The notes beneath the pieces were generated by a model. That model did not search any database. It saw nothing but the letters and a program-made list of their open reading frames with translations, and was not told the DNA's origin. 64,000 nt of DNA, from assembly GCA_947475415.1 (NCBI GenBank), contig CANJLH010000002.1, positions 298,133 to 362,132 of the forward strand. The letters are read 5' to 3'. Below, piece after piece: positions 8,985-17,344 of this stretch. This DNA comes from Caulobacteraceae bacterium (GTDB lineage Bacteria; Pseudomonadota; Alphaproteobacteria; Caulobacterales; Caulobacteraceae). A program made the position numbers and the translations under genes. Numbering within the stretch: the stretch's first letter is position 1; every line of letters begins with the position of its first letter.

Positions 8985-9727
8985 GCTGTGACTGCGTCCC
9001 CCGCGCTGGTGAGATCCAGGAACACATCTTCGAGGGTTTCCTGGCGCGCGCCGCCCAGCTTGCGTAGCTCATCCAGAGTGCCTTCGGCGAGAAGGCGGCC
9101 GTTCTGGATGATGCCGATACGGTCGGCCATCCGTTCGGCGACCTCGAGGATATGCGTGGTCAGGATCACGGTTGCGCCGGCCTGTACCCGGCTCTGCAGC
9201 AGGTCCTTGACCTGCCGAGCGACCGCAGCGTCGAGACCGGTGAGGGGCTCATCGAGAATCAGCAGGCGCGGTTCGTGGATAAAGGCGCCAGCCAGCGCCG
9301 CCTTCTGTTTCATACCGCGGGAAAAGCCCTCGCAACGCTGGCTGCGGGATTCCCATAACCCGAGCAGCTTCAGAAGCGACTCGGCCCGCTCCCGCGCCGC
9401 CTTGGGCTCGACGTTCCATAGGCCCGCAACGAACTCCAGATATTCCATCGGCGTCAGGCGATCGTAGAGCATCGGCTCGTCCGGAGCCCAGGCGATGATA
9501 CGCTTGGCTCCGATCGGATCAGCAAGCGCGTCGATTCCAAATACCCGGATTGAGCCGGAATCAGGTTTCAGAAGGCCCGCCACCATCCGCAGCGTCGTGG
9601 TCTTTCCGGCGCCATTGGGTCCCAACAGCGCATAGAGCTCACCCTGACGGACGCTCAGGTTCAGGCCGTTGACGGCAGGTGTTTTGAACACCTTGGTCAG
9701 GTTGGTGAGCGTGAGCGCGTCAGTCAC
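8981..9727 (-). CDS. ABC transporter ATP-binding protein
   Basis: The 248-residue ATPase has Walker A (GPNGAGKT, about residue 37), a signature motif that reads FSRGMKQ rather than LSGGQ, Walker B (RLLILDEP) and the H-loop (LTTHIL). The FSRGMKQ type of signature is usual in ABC-2 drug or lipid exporters (CcmA group). It is the first gene of a two-gene operon with the permease that follows. An inverted repeat lies 16-32 bases upstream of its start (9743-9759) and may be an operator. Confidence 0.88.
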   Translation of the reverse strand: MTDALTLTNLTKVFKTPAVNGLNLSVRQGELYALLGPNGAGKTTTLRMVAGLLKPDSGSIRVFGIDALADPIGAKRIIAWAPDEPMLYDRLTPMEYLEFVAGLWNVEPKAARERAESLLKLLGLWESRSQRCEGFSRGMKQKAALAGAFIHEPRLLILDEPLTGLDAAVARQVKDLLQSRVQAGATVILTTHILEVAERMADRIGIIQNGRLLAEGTLDELRKLGGARQETLEDVFLDLTSAGDAVTA

Positions 9728-9742
9728 CGAAAGCTCCTAACT

Positions 9743-9759
9743 GTGTGAGAGGTTCACAC
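9743..9759. promoter_or_regulatory. Inverted repeat, candidate operator
   Basis: GTGTGA-GAGGT-TCACAC is a perfect 6-bp inverted repeat with a 5-base spacer. It lies in the divergent intergenic region between the ABC exporter operon (minus) and an alpha/beta hydrolase (plus), close to the exporter's start codon. It is shaped like a dimeric repressor site; no regulator gene is adjacent. Confidence 0.35.
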
Positions 9760-9846
9760 TTGTCATTGGCCTGACGCTTGCTAGTCACCTGCGCCGCAGG
9801 GCCGCACCGTCGGCGCGTATTCGTAGACCAAGAGGATTGACGGTTG

Positions 9847-10899
9847 ATGGCTGAAAGCGCGCACCCGCAGGAAGGCCCCCTCGCCAAGAGCTACGACGAC
9901 AACCCATTCATCGTCGATCTGGATTCGTTGCCAAAGGAAATGGCGGCGCCGTTGGCGCCGTTTGATGGTGAGCCGCCGCCGTCGCCACAGTGGTTCAAAG
10001 ACGCCCTCGCCAAGGCGCCGGAGCGGCGGGAAGTCCAATCGAACGGAACCAATATCGAGCTCTTGATCTGGGGTGAGCGGGGCCGTCCTGGCCTGCTGCT
10101 GGTGCATGGCAACAGCGCCCACGCCGATTGGTGGACGCACATCGGTCCATACCTGGCCGAAGGCTATCGGGTGGCGGCCATGTCGCTTGCGGGAATGGGC
10201 GATTCAGAGTGGCGTGAACATTATTCCTTTCCCTTGTTCGCCTCGGACGCTCAGGCCTGCGTCGAGGCCGCTGGCCTCAATGAAGCCAACGTCAAGCCCA
10301 TCTACGTGGGCCACTCCTTCGGAGGATCGAACGTATTCTTTGCGGCCGTGAACCATCCAGATCGGATGCGCGGCATGATCCTGGTGGACTGCGGCCTCAC
10401 CGGTCCTCCGCCGGAAGTCCGGGAGATGATGCAAAAGCGCGCCGATATCGCACGCAGCCTGCCGGGCGGCGGACGCGTCGGCCGCATCTACAAGTCTCGG
10501 GCTCACGCCCTGTCGCGGTTCCGCCTTTCGCCGCCGCAGATCGCGGGCGAAATTTGTGTGGCGGACTATATCGCCCGCACTGGGGTGCGTGAAACGCCAA
10601 CTCCGGACGGGGGCACCGGCTGGACCTGGAAGTTCGATCCCGACATGTGGATGAAACTGGACCGTTCCGGCATGGAGGGCCTGGGTGATGTGCGCAGCAT
10701 CCGCCTCCAGGTTCCAGGCGTGCATATCCTCGGCGATCGCTCGCGGGTCATTGAACGTCGAGTCTATGGCGACATCACCGGACCACCGGCCGATTTGCCG
10801 GAAATCCTGATTCCCGATTCAGCGCACCACATCATGGTCGATCAGCCGTTGGCGTTGGTTGCGGCGATTCGCGCGGTGCTGGCGACCTGGCCTTCTTGA
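9847..10899 (+). CDS. Alpha/beta hydrolase
   Basis: This 350-residue protein has the alpha/beta-hydrolase fold: oxyanion strand LLLVHGNSAH, nucleophile elbow YVGHSFGGSN (Ser in GHSFG), acid near HILGDRS, and catalytic His in IPDSAHHIMVDQP. About 70 residues precede the core and carry no recognised domain. It has no signal peptide, so it is likely cytoplasmic. The substrate is unknown; esterase, lipase and epoxide hydrolase-like roles are all possible. The ATG at 9847 directly follows an in-frame TTG, with AGAGGA about ten bases upstream. Confidence 0.8.
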   Translation: MAESAHPQEGPLAKSYDDNPFIVDLDSLPKEMAAPLAPFDGEPPPSPQWFKDALAKAPERREVQSNGTNIELLIWGERGRPGLLLVHGNSAHADWWTHIGPYLAEGYRVAAMSLAGMGDSEWREHYSFPLFASDAQACVEAAGLNEANVKPIYVGHSFGGSNVFFAAVNHPDRMRGMILVDCGLTGPPPEVREMMQKRADIARSLPGGGRVGRIYKSRAHALSRFRLSPPQIAGEICVADYIARTGVRETPTPDGGTGWTWKFDPDMWMKLDRSGMEGLGDVRSIRLQVPGVHILGDRSRVIERRVYGDITGPPADLPEILIPDSAHHIMVDQPLALVAAIRAVLATWPS

Positions 10900-10961
10900 G
10901 ATGTGCTGCGGCTTCGTGTAGGGCCGCTCCGCATCCTCCCCGTTCAAACGAGATTCGAATC

Positions 10962-11201
10962 ATGGCCGATCATGGCGCTCACTACACGCGCGGCGAAATG
11001 GATATCAGCGAGCAGACCGCCAGCTTCGCGCTCTTTAACGGCCTCACCAAGTGGGGGTCCCTCGGCCTGGCGGCTCTCTTACTGCTGCTCGTTGTCTGGT
11101 TTTGCACCAAGGGTGGGTTCGTCGCCGGGGCTATCGCTGCTGTCGTCCTGACCACGCTGGGCGTGATTTTCCTGCGCGATAAGCCAGGTTCCGCACACTG
11201 A
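10962..11201 (+). CDS. aa3-type cytochrome c oxidase subunit IV
   Basis: A 79-residue protein with the pattern of the bacterial aa3 oxidase subunit IV family (COX4_pro_2): HYTRGEMDISEQTASFALF, then KWGSL leading into two hydrophobic segments (residues about 30-50 and 52-70). It would be a small accessory subunit of the inner-membrane terminal oxidase. The main oxidase genes are not in the window. The ATG at 10962 is chosen because the conserved segment begins directly after it. The transhydrogenase operon follows 89 bases downstream on the same strand. Confidence 0.8.
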   Translation: MADHGAHYTRGEMDISEQTASFALFNGLTKWGSLGLAALLLLLVVWFCTKGGFVAGAIAAVVLTTLGVIFLRDKPGSAH

Positions 11202-11290
11202 TCGCTCACTTTCGCGAGCCTTGCTGGACAAGGGGCGAATTGGGTTCGTAATCTACCTCATGGGCCGCTTGGCGCAGGGGGTGTGATCGT

Positions 11291-12426
11291 ATGTCCGTCG
11301 TTGTGGCCGTCATCAGGGAATCCCGTGACGGTGAGACGCGGGTCGCTGCGACGCCGGAAACAACCAGGAAACTCATCGCAGCCGGTTTTGGTGTCACAGT
11401 TGAAACGGGTGCTGGCGCCGCGGCCGCTTGGCCGGATGCGGACTATCTGGCGGCCGGGGCGACGATCGCCATCGACGCCAGTGCGGCCCTCACCGACGCG
11501 GACATCGTCTTCAAGGTTCGCGCGCCTTCGCCAACAGAGATTACGGCGATCCGCCCGGGCGCCATGGTGATCGGGTTGCTCAGCCCTTTTCGGGAAGGGG
11601 CCGCACTGGCGGCCCTGGCGGCGAAGGGTGTCACGGCGTTTGCGCTGGAATTCGTGCCGCGCATCACCCGCGCCCAAACGATGGACGCCCTGTCCTCCCA
11701 GGCCAATCTCGCCGGCTACCGGGCGGTGATTGAGGCCGCTGCCGCCTACGGACGGGCGCTGCCGATGATGATGACAGCGGCAGGCACCGTAGCGCCGGCC
11801 AAGGTGTTCGTTATGGGGGTGGGCGTCGCTGGCTTGCAGGCCATCGCCACCGCGAGGCGAATGGCGCGGTGGTCACCGCCACCGATGTCCGCCCCGCCAC
11901 CAAAGAACAAGTGGAGAGCCTCGGAGCAAAATTCCTGGCGGTGGAAGACGAGGAATTTGCGGGCGCGCAGGCGGCCGGCGGTTACGCCAAGGAGATGAGC
12001 GCTGCTTATCAGGTCAAGCAGGCAGAACTGGTTTCAGCTCACTTGAAGCGCCAGGACATCGTCATCACCACCGCGCTGATCCCCGGCAGACCGGCGCCAA
12101 GGTTGGTGAGCGCTGATCAAGTCGCCTCGATGGGCCCTGGGTCGGTAATCGTCGATCTTGCCGTGGAACAGGGCGGCAATGTCGAAGGCGCTAGGGCCGG
12201 TGCGGTGGTGCGCACGCCAGGCGGCGTGACGATTATCGGTGATCCGAATCTCGCGGGACGCGTGGCGTCCGACGCCTCGGCGCTATACGCGCGAAACCTT
12301 CTCGCTTTCTCGGCCTTGCTCCTGGACAAGGAAGGCCGCTTCGCCCCCGACTTTGAAGATGAGATTCTCAAGGCCTCGCTTGTGGTTCGCGGCGGGACCG
12401 TGACCCACCCAGCGCTTGCGGCCTGA
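11291..12426 (+). pseudogene. pntAA: NAD(P) transhydrogenase subunit alpha-1 (PntAA), frameshifted
   Basis: The conserved PntAA sequence is split over two frames. Residues from MSVVVAVIRESRDGETRVA to GVAGLQAIATARRM are read from 11291. The rest, VVTATDVRPATKEQVESLG to the end at 12426, is in the +1-shifted frame. At 11861 the sequence reads ATGGCGCGGTGG; one extra G after ATG would restore Met-Gly-Ala-Val-Val and a full 379-residue protein. The product is the NAD(H)-binding part (domain I) of the proton-translocating transhydrogenase. Both halves are well conserved, so a recent mutation or an assembly error is more likely than an old pseudogene. If genuine, the enzyme is inactive. Confidence 0.85.
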
Positions 12427-12438
12427 CAGGGAGAACCG

Positions 12439-12756
12439 ATGGAAGCTGTCGATCCGATCGTCTACCGGCTGGCGATCTTTGTTCTGGCGATCTTCGTCGG
12501 CTACTACGTGGTCTGGAGCGTAACCCCAGCTTTGCATACGCCGCTCATGGCGGTGACCAACGCGATTTCGTCGGTGATCGTGGTGGGGGCGCTAGTGGCC
12601 GCGGCGGCGCATGGTTCGGGCGAGGCGCTCACCCCAAATGTTCTGGTTTCGAAGGGCGCAGGCGCCCTGGCGGCCGGGTTGGCCGCCGTAAACATCTTCG
12701 GGGGCTTCCTGGTCACCCAACGCATGTTGGCCATGTACAAAAAGAGACAGGACTAG
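12439..12756 (+). CDS. pntAB: NAD(P) transhydrogenase subunit alpha-2
   Basis: The 105-residue membrane subunit of the split alpha chain has about four hydrophobic helices (from YRLAIFVLAIFVGYYVVW onward) with the conserved TPLMAVTNAISSVIVVGA and NIFGGFLVTQRML segments. It forms part of the proton channel (domain II) with PntB. It starts 12 bases after pntAA with AGGGAGA upstream, as in other alphaproteobacterial three-gene pnt operons. Confidence 0.93.
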   Translation: MEAVDPIVYRLAIFVLAIFVGYYVVWSVTPALHTPLMAVTNAISSVIVVGALVAAAAHGSGEALTPNVLVSKGAGALAAGLAAVNIFGGFLVTQRMLAMYKKRQD

Positions 12757-12767
12757 GCCGCAAGGGG

Positions 12768-14183
12768 ATGATCAGCGCCAACCTCACCGCGCTCGCCTAC
12801 CTCGTCTCCGGGGTTCTTTTCATCCTGGCGCTGCGTGGCCTGTCGAGCCCAGAAAAGAGCCAGGCGGGCAACCGCAACGGCATGTTGGGCATGGCTATCG
12901 CCGTGGGTGTGACTTTGGCGACCCTGTGGAGTGGCGGGCTTCTTGACCCCCTGACACTTGGGTTAATCGGCGGCGGTGTCGTCATTGGCGGGGCAATCGG
13001 GGCCGTGATCGCCAGGCGCGTCGCGATGACTTCGATGCCGCAGTTGGTGGCCGCCTTCCATTCACTGGTGGGTCTGGCCGCCTGTCTGGTGGCCGTGGCC
13101 GCGATTCACACGCCAGGCGCCTATGGGATCCAGACGCCTGAAGGATCAGTTCACGCCCTTTCGGTCCTTGAGTTGTCGCTGGGCCTGGCCATCGGCGCGA
13201 TCACCTTCACCGGTTCGGTGATCGCATTCGCCAAGCTGAACGGAAACTTGAGCGGCGCGCCGGTCCTGTTGCCTGGGCGCCACTTTCTCAACATTGCGCT
13301 CGCCGTCGCGGTGCTGGTGCTTATGGGGATTCTGATAGTGAGCGGTGGGCAGGCGCTATGGGCCTTCTGGGGGGTGTTTGGGCTGGCGCTGGTGCTCGGG
13401 GTGACGCTGATCATCCCCATTGGCGGCGCCGATATGCCGGTGGTGGTGTCGATGCTCAACAGCTACTCGGGTTGGGCTGCGGCGGCTCTTGGGTTCACCC
13501 TGGAAAACACCACGCTGATCATCACCGGGGCGCTGGTCGGGTCGTCAGGCGCGATCCTGTCCTACATCATGTGCAAGGGGATGAACCGGTCCTTCATTTC
13601 CGTGATCCTGGGCGGATTTGGAGTCGAGGACGCTGTGGAGGGCCGCGCCGCCGAAACTCGGCCGTTCAAGCAGGGCAGCGCTGAAGACGCCGCTTTCATC
13701 ATGAAAAACGCCTCCAAGGTCATCATCGTGCCCGGGTATGGCATGGCGGTCGCCCAGGCCCAGCACGCTCTAAGAGAAATGGCCGATGCGCTGAAAGCCG
13801 AAGGCGTGGAGGTGAAATACGCCATCCATCCGGTGGCGGGGCGGATGCCCGGCCACATGAACGTGCTGCTTGCGGAAGCCAATGTACCCTACGACGAGGT
13901 CTTCGAACTTGAGGATATTAATTCGGAGTTCGCGACGGCGGATGTGGCCTTCGTGATCGGCGCCAACGATGTGACCAATCCGGCGGCCAAGACTGACCCC
14001 AAGTCGCCGATCTACGGCATGCCAATCCTCGATGTTGAGAAGGCGCGAACGGTCCTATTCGTTAAGCGCGGTATGGGGTCTGGCTACGCCGGAGTTGAGA
14101 ACGAACTGTTCTTCCGCGACAACACAATGATGCTGTTCGCCGACGCCAAAAAGATGGTCGAAGGGATCCTGAAGAACTTGTGA
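12768..14183 (+). CDS. pntB: NAD(P) transhydrogenase subunit beta
   Basis: The 471-residue beta subunit combines eight or nine N-terminal membrane helices (residues about 5-265) with a C-terminal NADP(H)-binding domain III. The latter is visible as VIIVPGYGMAVAQAQH, HPVAGRMPGHMNVLLAEA and FVIGANDVTNPAA. It couples proton entry to NADPH formation. The membrane part has the typical DMPVVVSMLNSYSGWAAAA segment. It follows pntAB by 11 bases. With pntAA broken as read here, this subunit would lack its partner. Confidence 0.95.
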   Translation: MISANLTALAYLVSGVLFILALRGLSSPEKSQAGNRNGMLGMAIAVGVTLATLWSGGLLDPLTLGLIGGGVVIGGAIGAVIARRVAMTSMPQLVAAFHSLVGLAACLVAVAAIHTPGAYGIQTPEGSVHALSVLELSLGLAIGAITFTGSVIAFAKLNGNLSGAPVLLPGRHFLNIALAVAVLVLMGILIVSGGQALWAFWGVFGLALVLGVTLIIPIGGADMPVVVSMLNSYSGWAAAALGFTLENTTLIITGALVGSSGAILSYIMCKGMNRSFISVILGGFGVEDAVEGRAAETRPFKQGSAEDAAFIMKNASKVIIVPGYGMAVAQAQHALREMADALKAEGVEVKYAIHPVAGRMPGHMNVLLAEANVPYDEVFELEDINSEFATADVAFVIGANDVTNPAAKTDPKSPIYGMPILDVEKARTVLFVKRGMGSGYAGVENELFFRDNTMMLFADAKKMVEGILKNL

Positions 14184-14225
14184 GTTGATTGACGCCGCCT
14201 CGATTTCGCCCGATTGGATAGCCAG

Positions 14226-14240
14226 TTAACCCCCCGTTAA
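14226..14240 (+). promoter_or_regulatory. CtrA-type box TTAA-N7-TTAA
   Basis: TTAACCCCCCGTTAA fits the full CtrA consensus TTAA-N7-TTAA exactly. It ends 32 bases before the TTG start of the LytM peptidase gene in an intergenic region of 89 bases. CtrA is the Caulobacterales master cell-cycle regulator and controls many envelope and division genes, so the target makes sense. TTAA is rare in this GC-rich DNA, which lowers the odds of chance. Confidence 0.6.
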
Positions 14241-14272
14241 CGGTTTTTTCGACCGCCGATGATGAGGTTTTC

Positions 14273-15181
14273 TTGAATTTCAATAAGTTGAATATTCCGA
14301 GGCGGGTTCGCCACCTTCTGGTTGACGCGGCTGTTGGCGCGACCGTTGCCCTCGCGGCGTTGACCGCCGCCCACGCCGCCCTACCCGATAGGCCTCATCA
14401 CAGACTGGAACCGGCCGCCCCAGCCGTCCTGGCCCCAGCCGCGGCGCTTAAGGACCTGATCGCCTTTGTCGAACCTGTCCCAGGGCAACCGGTGATCTCG
14501 CCGTTCGGCATGCGCAAAATGCCTTGGGAGGAAGCTGGTCGATTGCATTCCGGCGTGGATATCGCGGCGCCGAAGGGGACGCCGGTGCTTGCCTCGGCTG
14601 ACGGCGTTGTGGTCGCGGCTGGCTCCGATGGAGGTTACGGGCGCATGGTGGAGATCGCCCACGCGGGGGGCCTGAGCACCTCATACGCCCATCTTAGCGC
14701 CATAAGCGACGGGATTGGGCCGGGCCAGGCGGTTCAGGCGGGGACGCCGATTGGGGCCATGGGCTCAACGGGGAGTTCCACGGGCTCGCATCTGCATTTC
14801 GAAGTGCGCGATAGCGCGGGCCGACCGCTCAATCCGACATTCTTTCTTGGTCATCGCTTTGCGTCCGCAGGGGATTTGCCGGTCGACCGCGCCGCCAGGG
14901 CTGTCGGACGAACTCGGGTCGCCTACGTTTCCTACATTCCTCGCGATAAGCAGGCGCTGATCGATGCCCGCGCAAAGGAGAAAAGCGAAACGGCCAATGG
15001 CAAGTTGGGGTCCGCGAACGAAACCCAGGATGCCGCAGCCGCCAGACGGGCGCTGATTTCCCGGATCGCATCCGCACAGAAGTCCGAGATGGCCAAGGCT
15101 GAGGCGCAGCAGCATGCGGACCTCTCAGACGTAGAAAAAAATGAAAATACCACAGTGGCGGTTGGCACGGCGCCATCGTAG
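14273..15181 (+). CDS. M23/LytM-family peptidoglycan endopeptidase
   Basis: The 302-residue protein has an N-terminal membrane or signal segment (residues 17-36), then an M23 domain at about 70-190 with all zinc and catalytic motifs: HSGVD (His92, Asp96), YAHLS (His140) and SHLHFEVR (His173, His175). It should cut peptide cross-links in peptidoglycan. The C-terminal 90 residues are charged and helical, rich in Lys, Glu and Ala. The start is a TTG with GAGG upstream; no in-frame ATG is closer. A CtrA-type box sits just upstream, pointing to cell-cycle control. Confidence 0.85.
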   Translation: MNFNKLNIPRRVRHLLVDAAVGATVALAALTAAHAALPDRPHHRLEPAAPAVLAPAAALKDLIAFVEPVPGQPVISPFGMRKMPWEEAGRLHSGVDIAAPKGTPVLASADGVVVAAGSDGGYGRMVEIAHAGGLSTSYAHLSAISDGIGPGQAVQAGTPIGAMGSTGSSTGSHLHFEVRDSAGRPLNPTFFLGHRFASAGDLPVDRAARAVGRTRVAYVSYIPRDKQALIDARAKEKSETANGKLGSANETQDAAAARRALISRIASAQKSEMAKAEAQQHADLSDVEKNENTTVAVGTAPS

Positions 15182-15190
15182 ATTGCGCGC

Positions 15191-16087
15191 ATGCTCGCGC
15201 GCGCAAGGACTTCTGCCTCGGCGCGAACGGTCCGAGGCGAATTTGTAGATATCGGCGATCGGCGCCTGCGCATCGTGCGGGTCGGCGCAAGATCGGCTCG
15301 CCCAACCATTGTCTGCGAGCATGGCGCCTTCGGGTGCGCCGCCGACTGGGCGGTAGTGCAGGCAAGGTTGGCTGGCAAGGGGCTGCACAGCCTGGCCTAT
15401 GACCGTGCGGGGCTGGGCTGGTCCGATCCGGGCCCCAGGCCCCGCGATGGTCGCAACATAGCCAAAGATCTCGAGGCGCTGTTGGACGCCGCGGAGGAGC
15501 CGGGTCCCTTCGTCTTGGTGGGCCACTCGATGGGTGGCCTGTTCGTACGTCAGTTCGCCATGCGCAATCCCGACACTGTTTTAGGCGTGGTGCTGGTCGA
15601 TGCGGCGACGCCGGAAGCGTCCGACAACCCGGTATTCGGTCGCGGGGTGGAGGCTTATCGCATGGGAATGCAGTTGGTCGGCGCCAGCGCCTTTACAGGA
15701 TACATGCGTCCGCTTGCCATGTTCATGGGCGATTCAATCGGGCTGCCGAAGCAGATTTCAAAGGAAAAACGCCGGATATGGGGCTCTAGCCGCCATGTGC
15801 GCTGGTCAGCGCAGGAGGTTTGGAACTGGCCAAACTCCGCGCGACAAGCCCGTGAGGCGGGCGTTTACGACAAGGCGATGCCGGTGGCTGTGGTGACCGC
15901 CGGTTCGCTGCATGAAGCGCCGGTGCTGAAAGCCATTCAGGCAGCGCCCGCCGCGGCGTCAGCGCATGGCTATGTGGAACACGTGGCGCATTGCAATCAC
16001 GCCAGCCTGTTGGGCGAAAAGTTCGCAGATCCCGTGGTGCGAGGGGTCGAATATGTCCTGGCCGCTTCCAGAGTCGAGGACTGGTAA
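15191..16087 (+). CDS. Alpha/beta hydrolase
   Basis: This 298-residue hydrolase has the oxyanion segment CEHGAFG, DRAGLGWSDPG, the nucleophile elbow VGHSMGG and a late His (HVAHCNHASLL). These are those of alpha/beta-hydrolase-1 esterases, lyases and related enzymes. No signal peptide is evident. It begins 9 bases after the LytM gene with a weak RBS, so it may be cotranscribed. Substrate unknown. Confidence 0.8.
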   Translation: MLARARTSASARTVRGEFVDIGDRRLRIVRVGARSARPTIVCEHGAFGCAADWAVVQARLAGKGLHSLAYDRAGLGWSDPGPRPRDGRNIAKDLEALLDAAEEPGPFVLVGHSMGGLFVRQFAMRNPDTVLGVVLVDAATPEASDNPVFGRGVEAYRMGMQLVGASAFTGYMRPLAMFMGDSIGLPKQISKEKRRIWGSSRHVRWSAQEVWNWPNSARQAREAGVYDKAMPVAVVTAGSLHEAPVLKAIQAAPAAASAHGYVEHVAHCNHASLLGEKFADPVVRGVEYVLAASRVEDW

Positions 16088-16093
16088 CTGCAA

Positions 16094-17344
16094 TTAGTCG
16101 GGTTCGCGCTCAATGGCGCCGCAGGCTGCCTGAAGCCTGTCTTTCGCAAGGGCGCGAAAACGTACGCCCTCCACCGGTGCGAGGGCGGGGCAGGTCACGC
16201 CGCCATCGTCCTTGATTAGCAAAGGGAGCGCGCCACGGGCCGGTGCGGGTACGGCGGCCAACGCGCGGCGTTCGGAGACTGGCAGCCGGGCTGCGGTTCC
16301 CGCCAGGCGGCGGATGGTCAGGTCGGGAATCTGTGTCGTGATCTCGAAGCGGCCATCCCATACGATTGCCTCTGAGGAGGCGAGTCTCAAGGGGGTCAGG
16401 CCGCCTCGCGCGGCTTCTCCCGGCTCACGCCAGAACCCCAGGCTCTCCGCGTCAGCCTCAACCCGCGCACCGGCGAGCGTGGTCTTGAAGCTCTCGTCGC
16501 TCCGGACCGCGGCCGCCAGACGCATCAGGCGTTCTCCGCGGGGCGGCCGCGTGGCGCCTCCGGCGCAAAGGCAGGCGGCGGCCAGGAACCGCGCCGCTTC
16601 CGCCGGATGAGCTTCCCGAACGATGCCGCGGCGGGTTGAAAGGCCGCCCCAGGCGCTGGCCACACAAGTGAGCGCCAGCCGCCCGGCCGATGCGACGGAC
16701 TCTTCAGCGCCAGGCTCACCTCCTCCGGCGAGCGCTGATCGCGCGCGCGCGCGGGCGAAACGCGGATCAGTGTTCGCGGGGTCGTCGATCCAGGACTCGC
16801 CTTGGGCGATCAACCAGGCCCTCAGGTCGGCCCGGCGGGCCGAAAGCAGCGGCCGAAGCAAGAATAATCCCCGGCCTTGAGGCCAAATCGGCGAAGGCGT
16901 CCAGGTCCTGGGGTCAGGCGTCCGAGCGCCGTCCTGCCGCATTCTCAGCGCCTCGATCCGGTCGTCAGCGGTATGGCCCATCAGAATGACCCTTGCCCCG
17001 GCAGCACGCGATGCGTCCGCCAACAGAGCGTGTCGAGCGTCGCGCGCAGCGGCGGACAAACCCTGCTTCGGCTTTTCGCCGGTCCAACGCAGGGCCTGGA
17101 AGTCCAGCCCAAGGCGTCCGGCCGTTGCCGCGCAGGTTCGGACCCATTCGGCCCCCGCGGCCTGCAGCCCATGATCGACAGTGAGCACAAGCAACCGGCG
17201 ACCGTTATCCTGCGCCCAGGTTCGCGCGATCAGCAGTAGCGCCAGGGAATCGCCGCCACCGGAAAAGGCGACGGCCAGCGGCCGAGGCGTGAATCGGCGC
17301 AGGCGGGTGTCCAGCGCCGCCAGCGCCTCGCCTAGGCCGCGCAC
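16094..17344 (-). CDS. tilS: tRNA(Ile)-lysidine synthase
   Basis: TilS modifies C34 of the CAU-anticodon tRNA-Ile to lysidine so that it reads AUA. The 416-residue protein has the PP-loop SGGGDSLALLLIA (residues 29-41), TVDHGLQ, and the GHTADDRIEALRMR motif of the family, followed by a divergent C-terminal region. The start is GTG at 17344, overlapping the end of cpoB by 13 bases; no better start is seen. The cpoB-tilS order at the end of a tol-pal locus is common in alphaproteobacteria. Confidence 0.92.
   Translation of the reverse strand: MRGLGEALAALDTRLRRFTPRPLAVAFSGGGDSLALLLIARTWAQDNGRRLLVLTVDHGLQAAGAEWVRTCAATAGRLGLDFQALRWTGEKPKQGLSAAARDARHALLADASRAAGARVILMGHTADDRIEALRMRQDGARTPDPRTWTPSPIWPQGRGLFLLRPLLSARRADLRAWLIAQGESWIDDPANTDPRFARARARSALAGGGEPGAEESVASAGRLALTCVASAWGGLSTRRGIVREAHPAEAARFLAAACLCAGGATRPPRGERLMRLAAAVRSDESFKTTLAGARVEADAESLGFWREPGEAARGGLTPLRLASSEAIVWDGRFEITTQIPDLTIRRLAGTAARLPVSERRALAAVPAPARGALPLLIKDDGGVTCPALAPVEGVRFRALAKDRLQAACGAIEREPD

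Noticed and set aside
14226..14256. CCGTTAACGG followed by six T residues as an intrinsic terminator for pntB
   Set aside because: The stem would have only three GC pairs with a four-base loop; the two GTTAAC units fit a CtrA box better.
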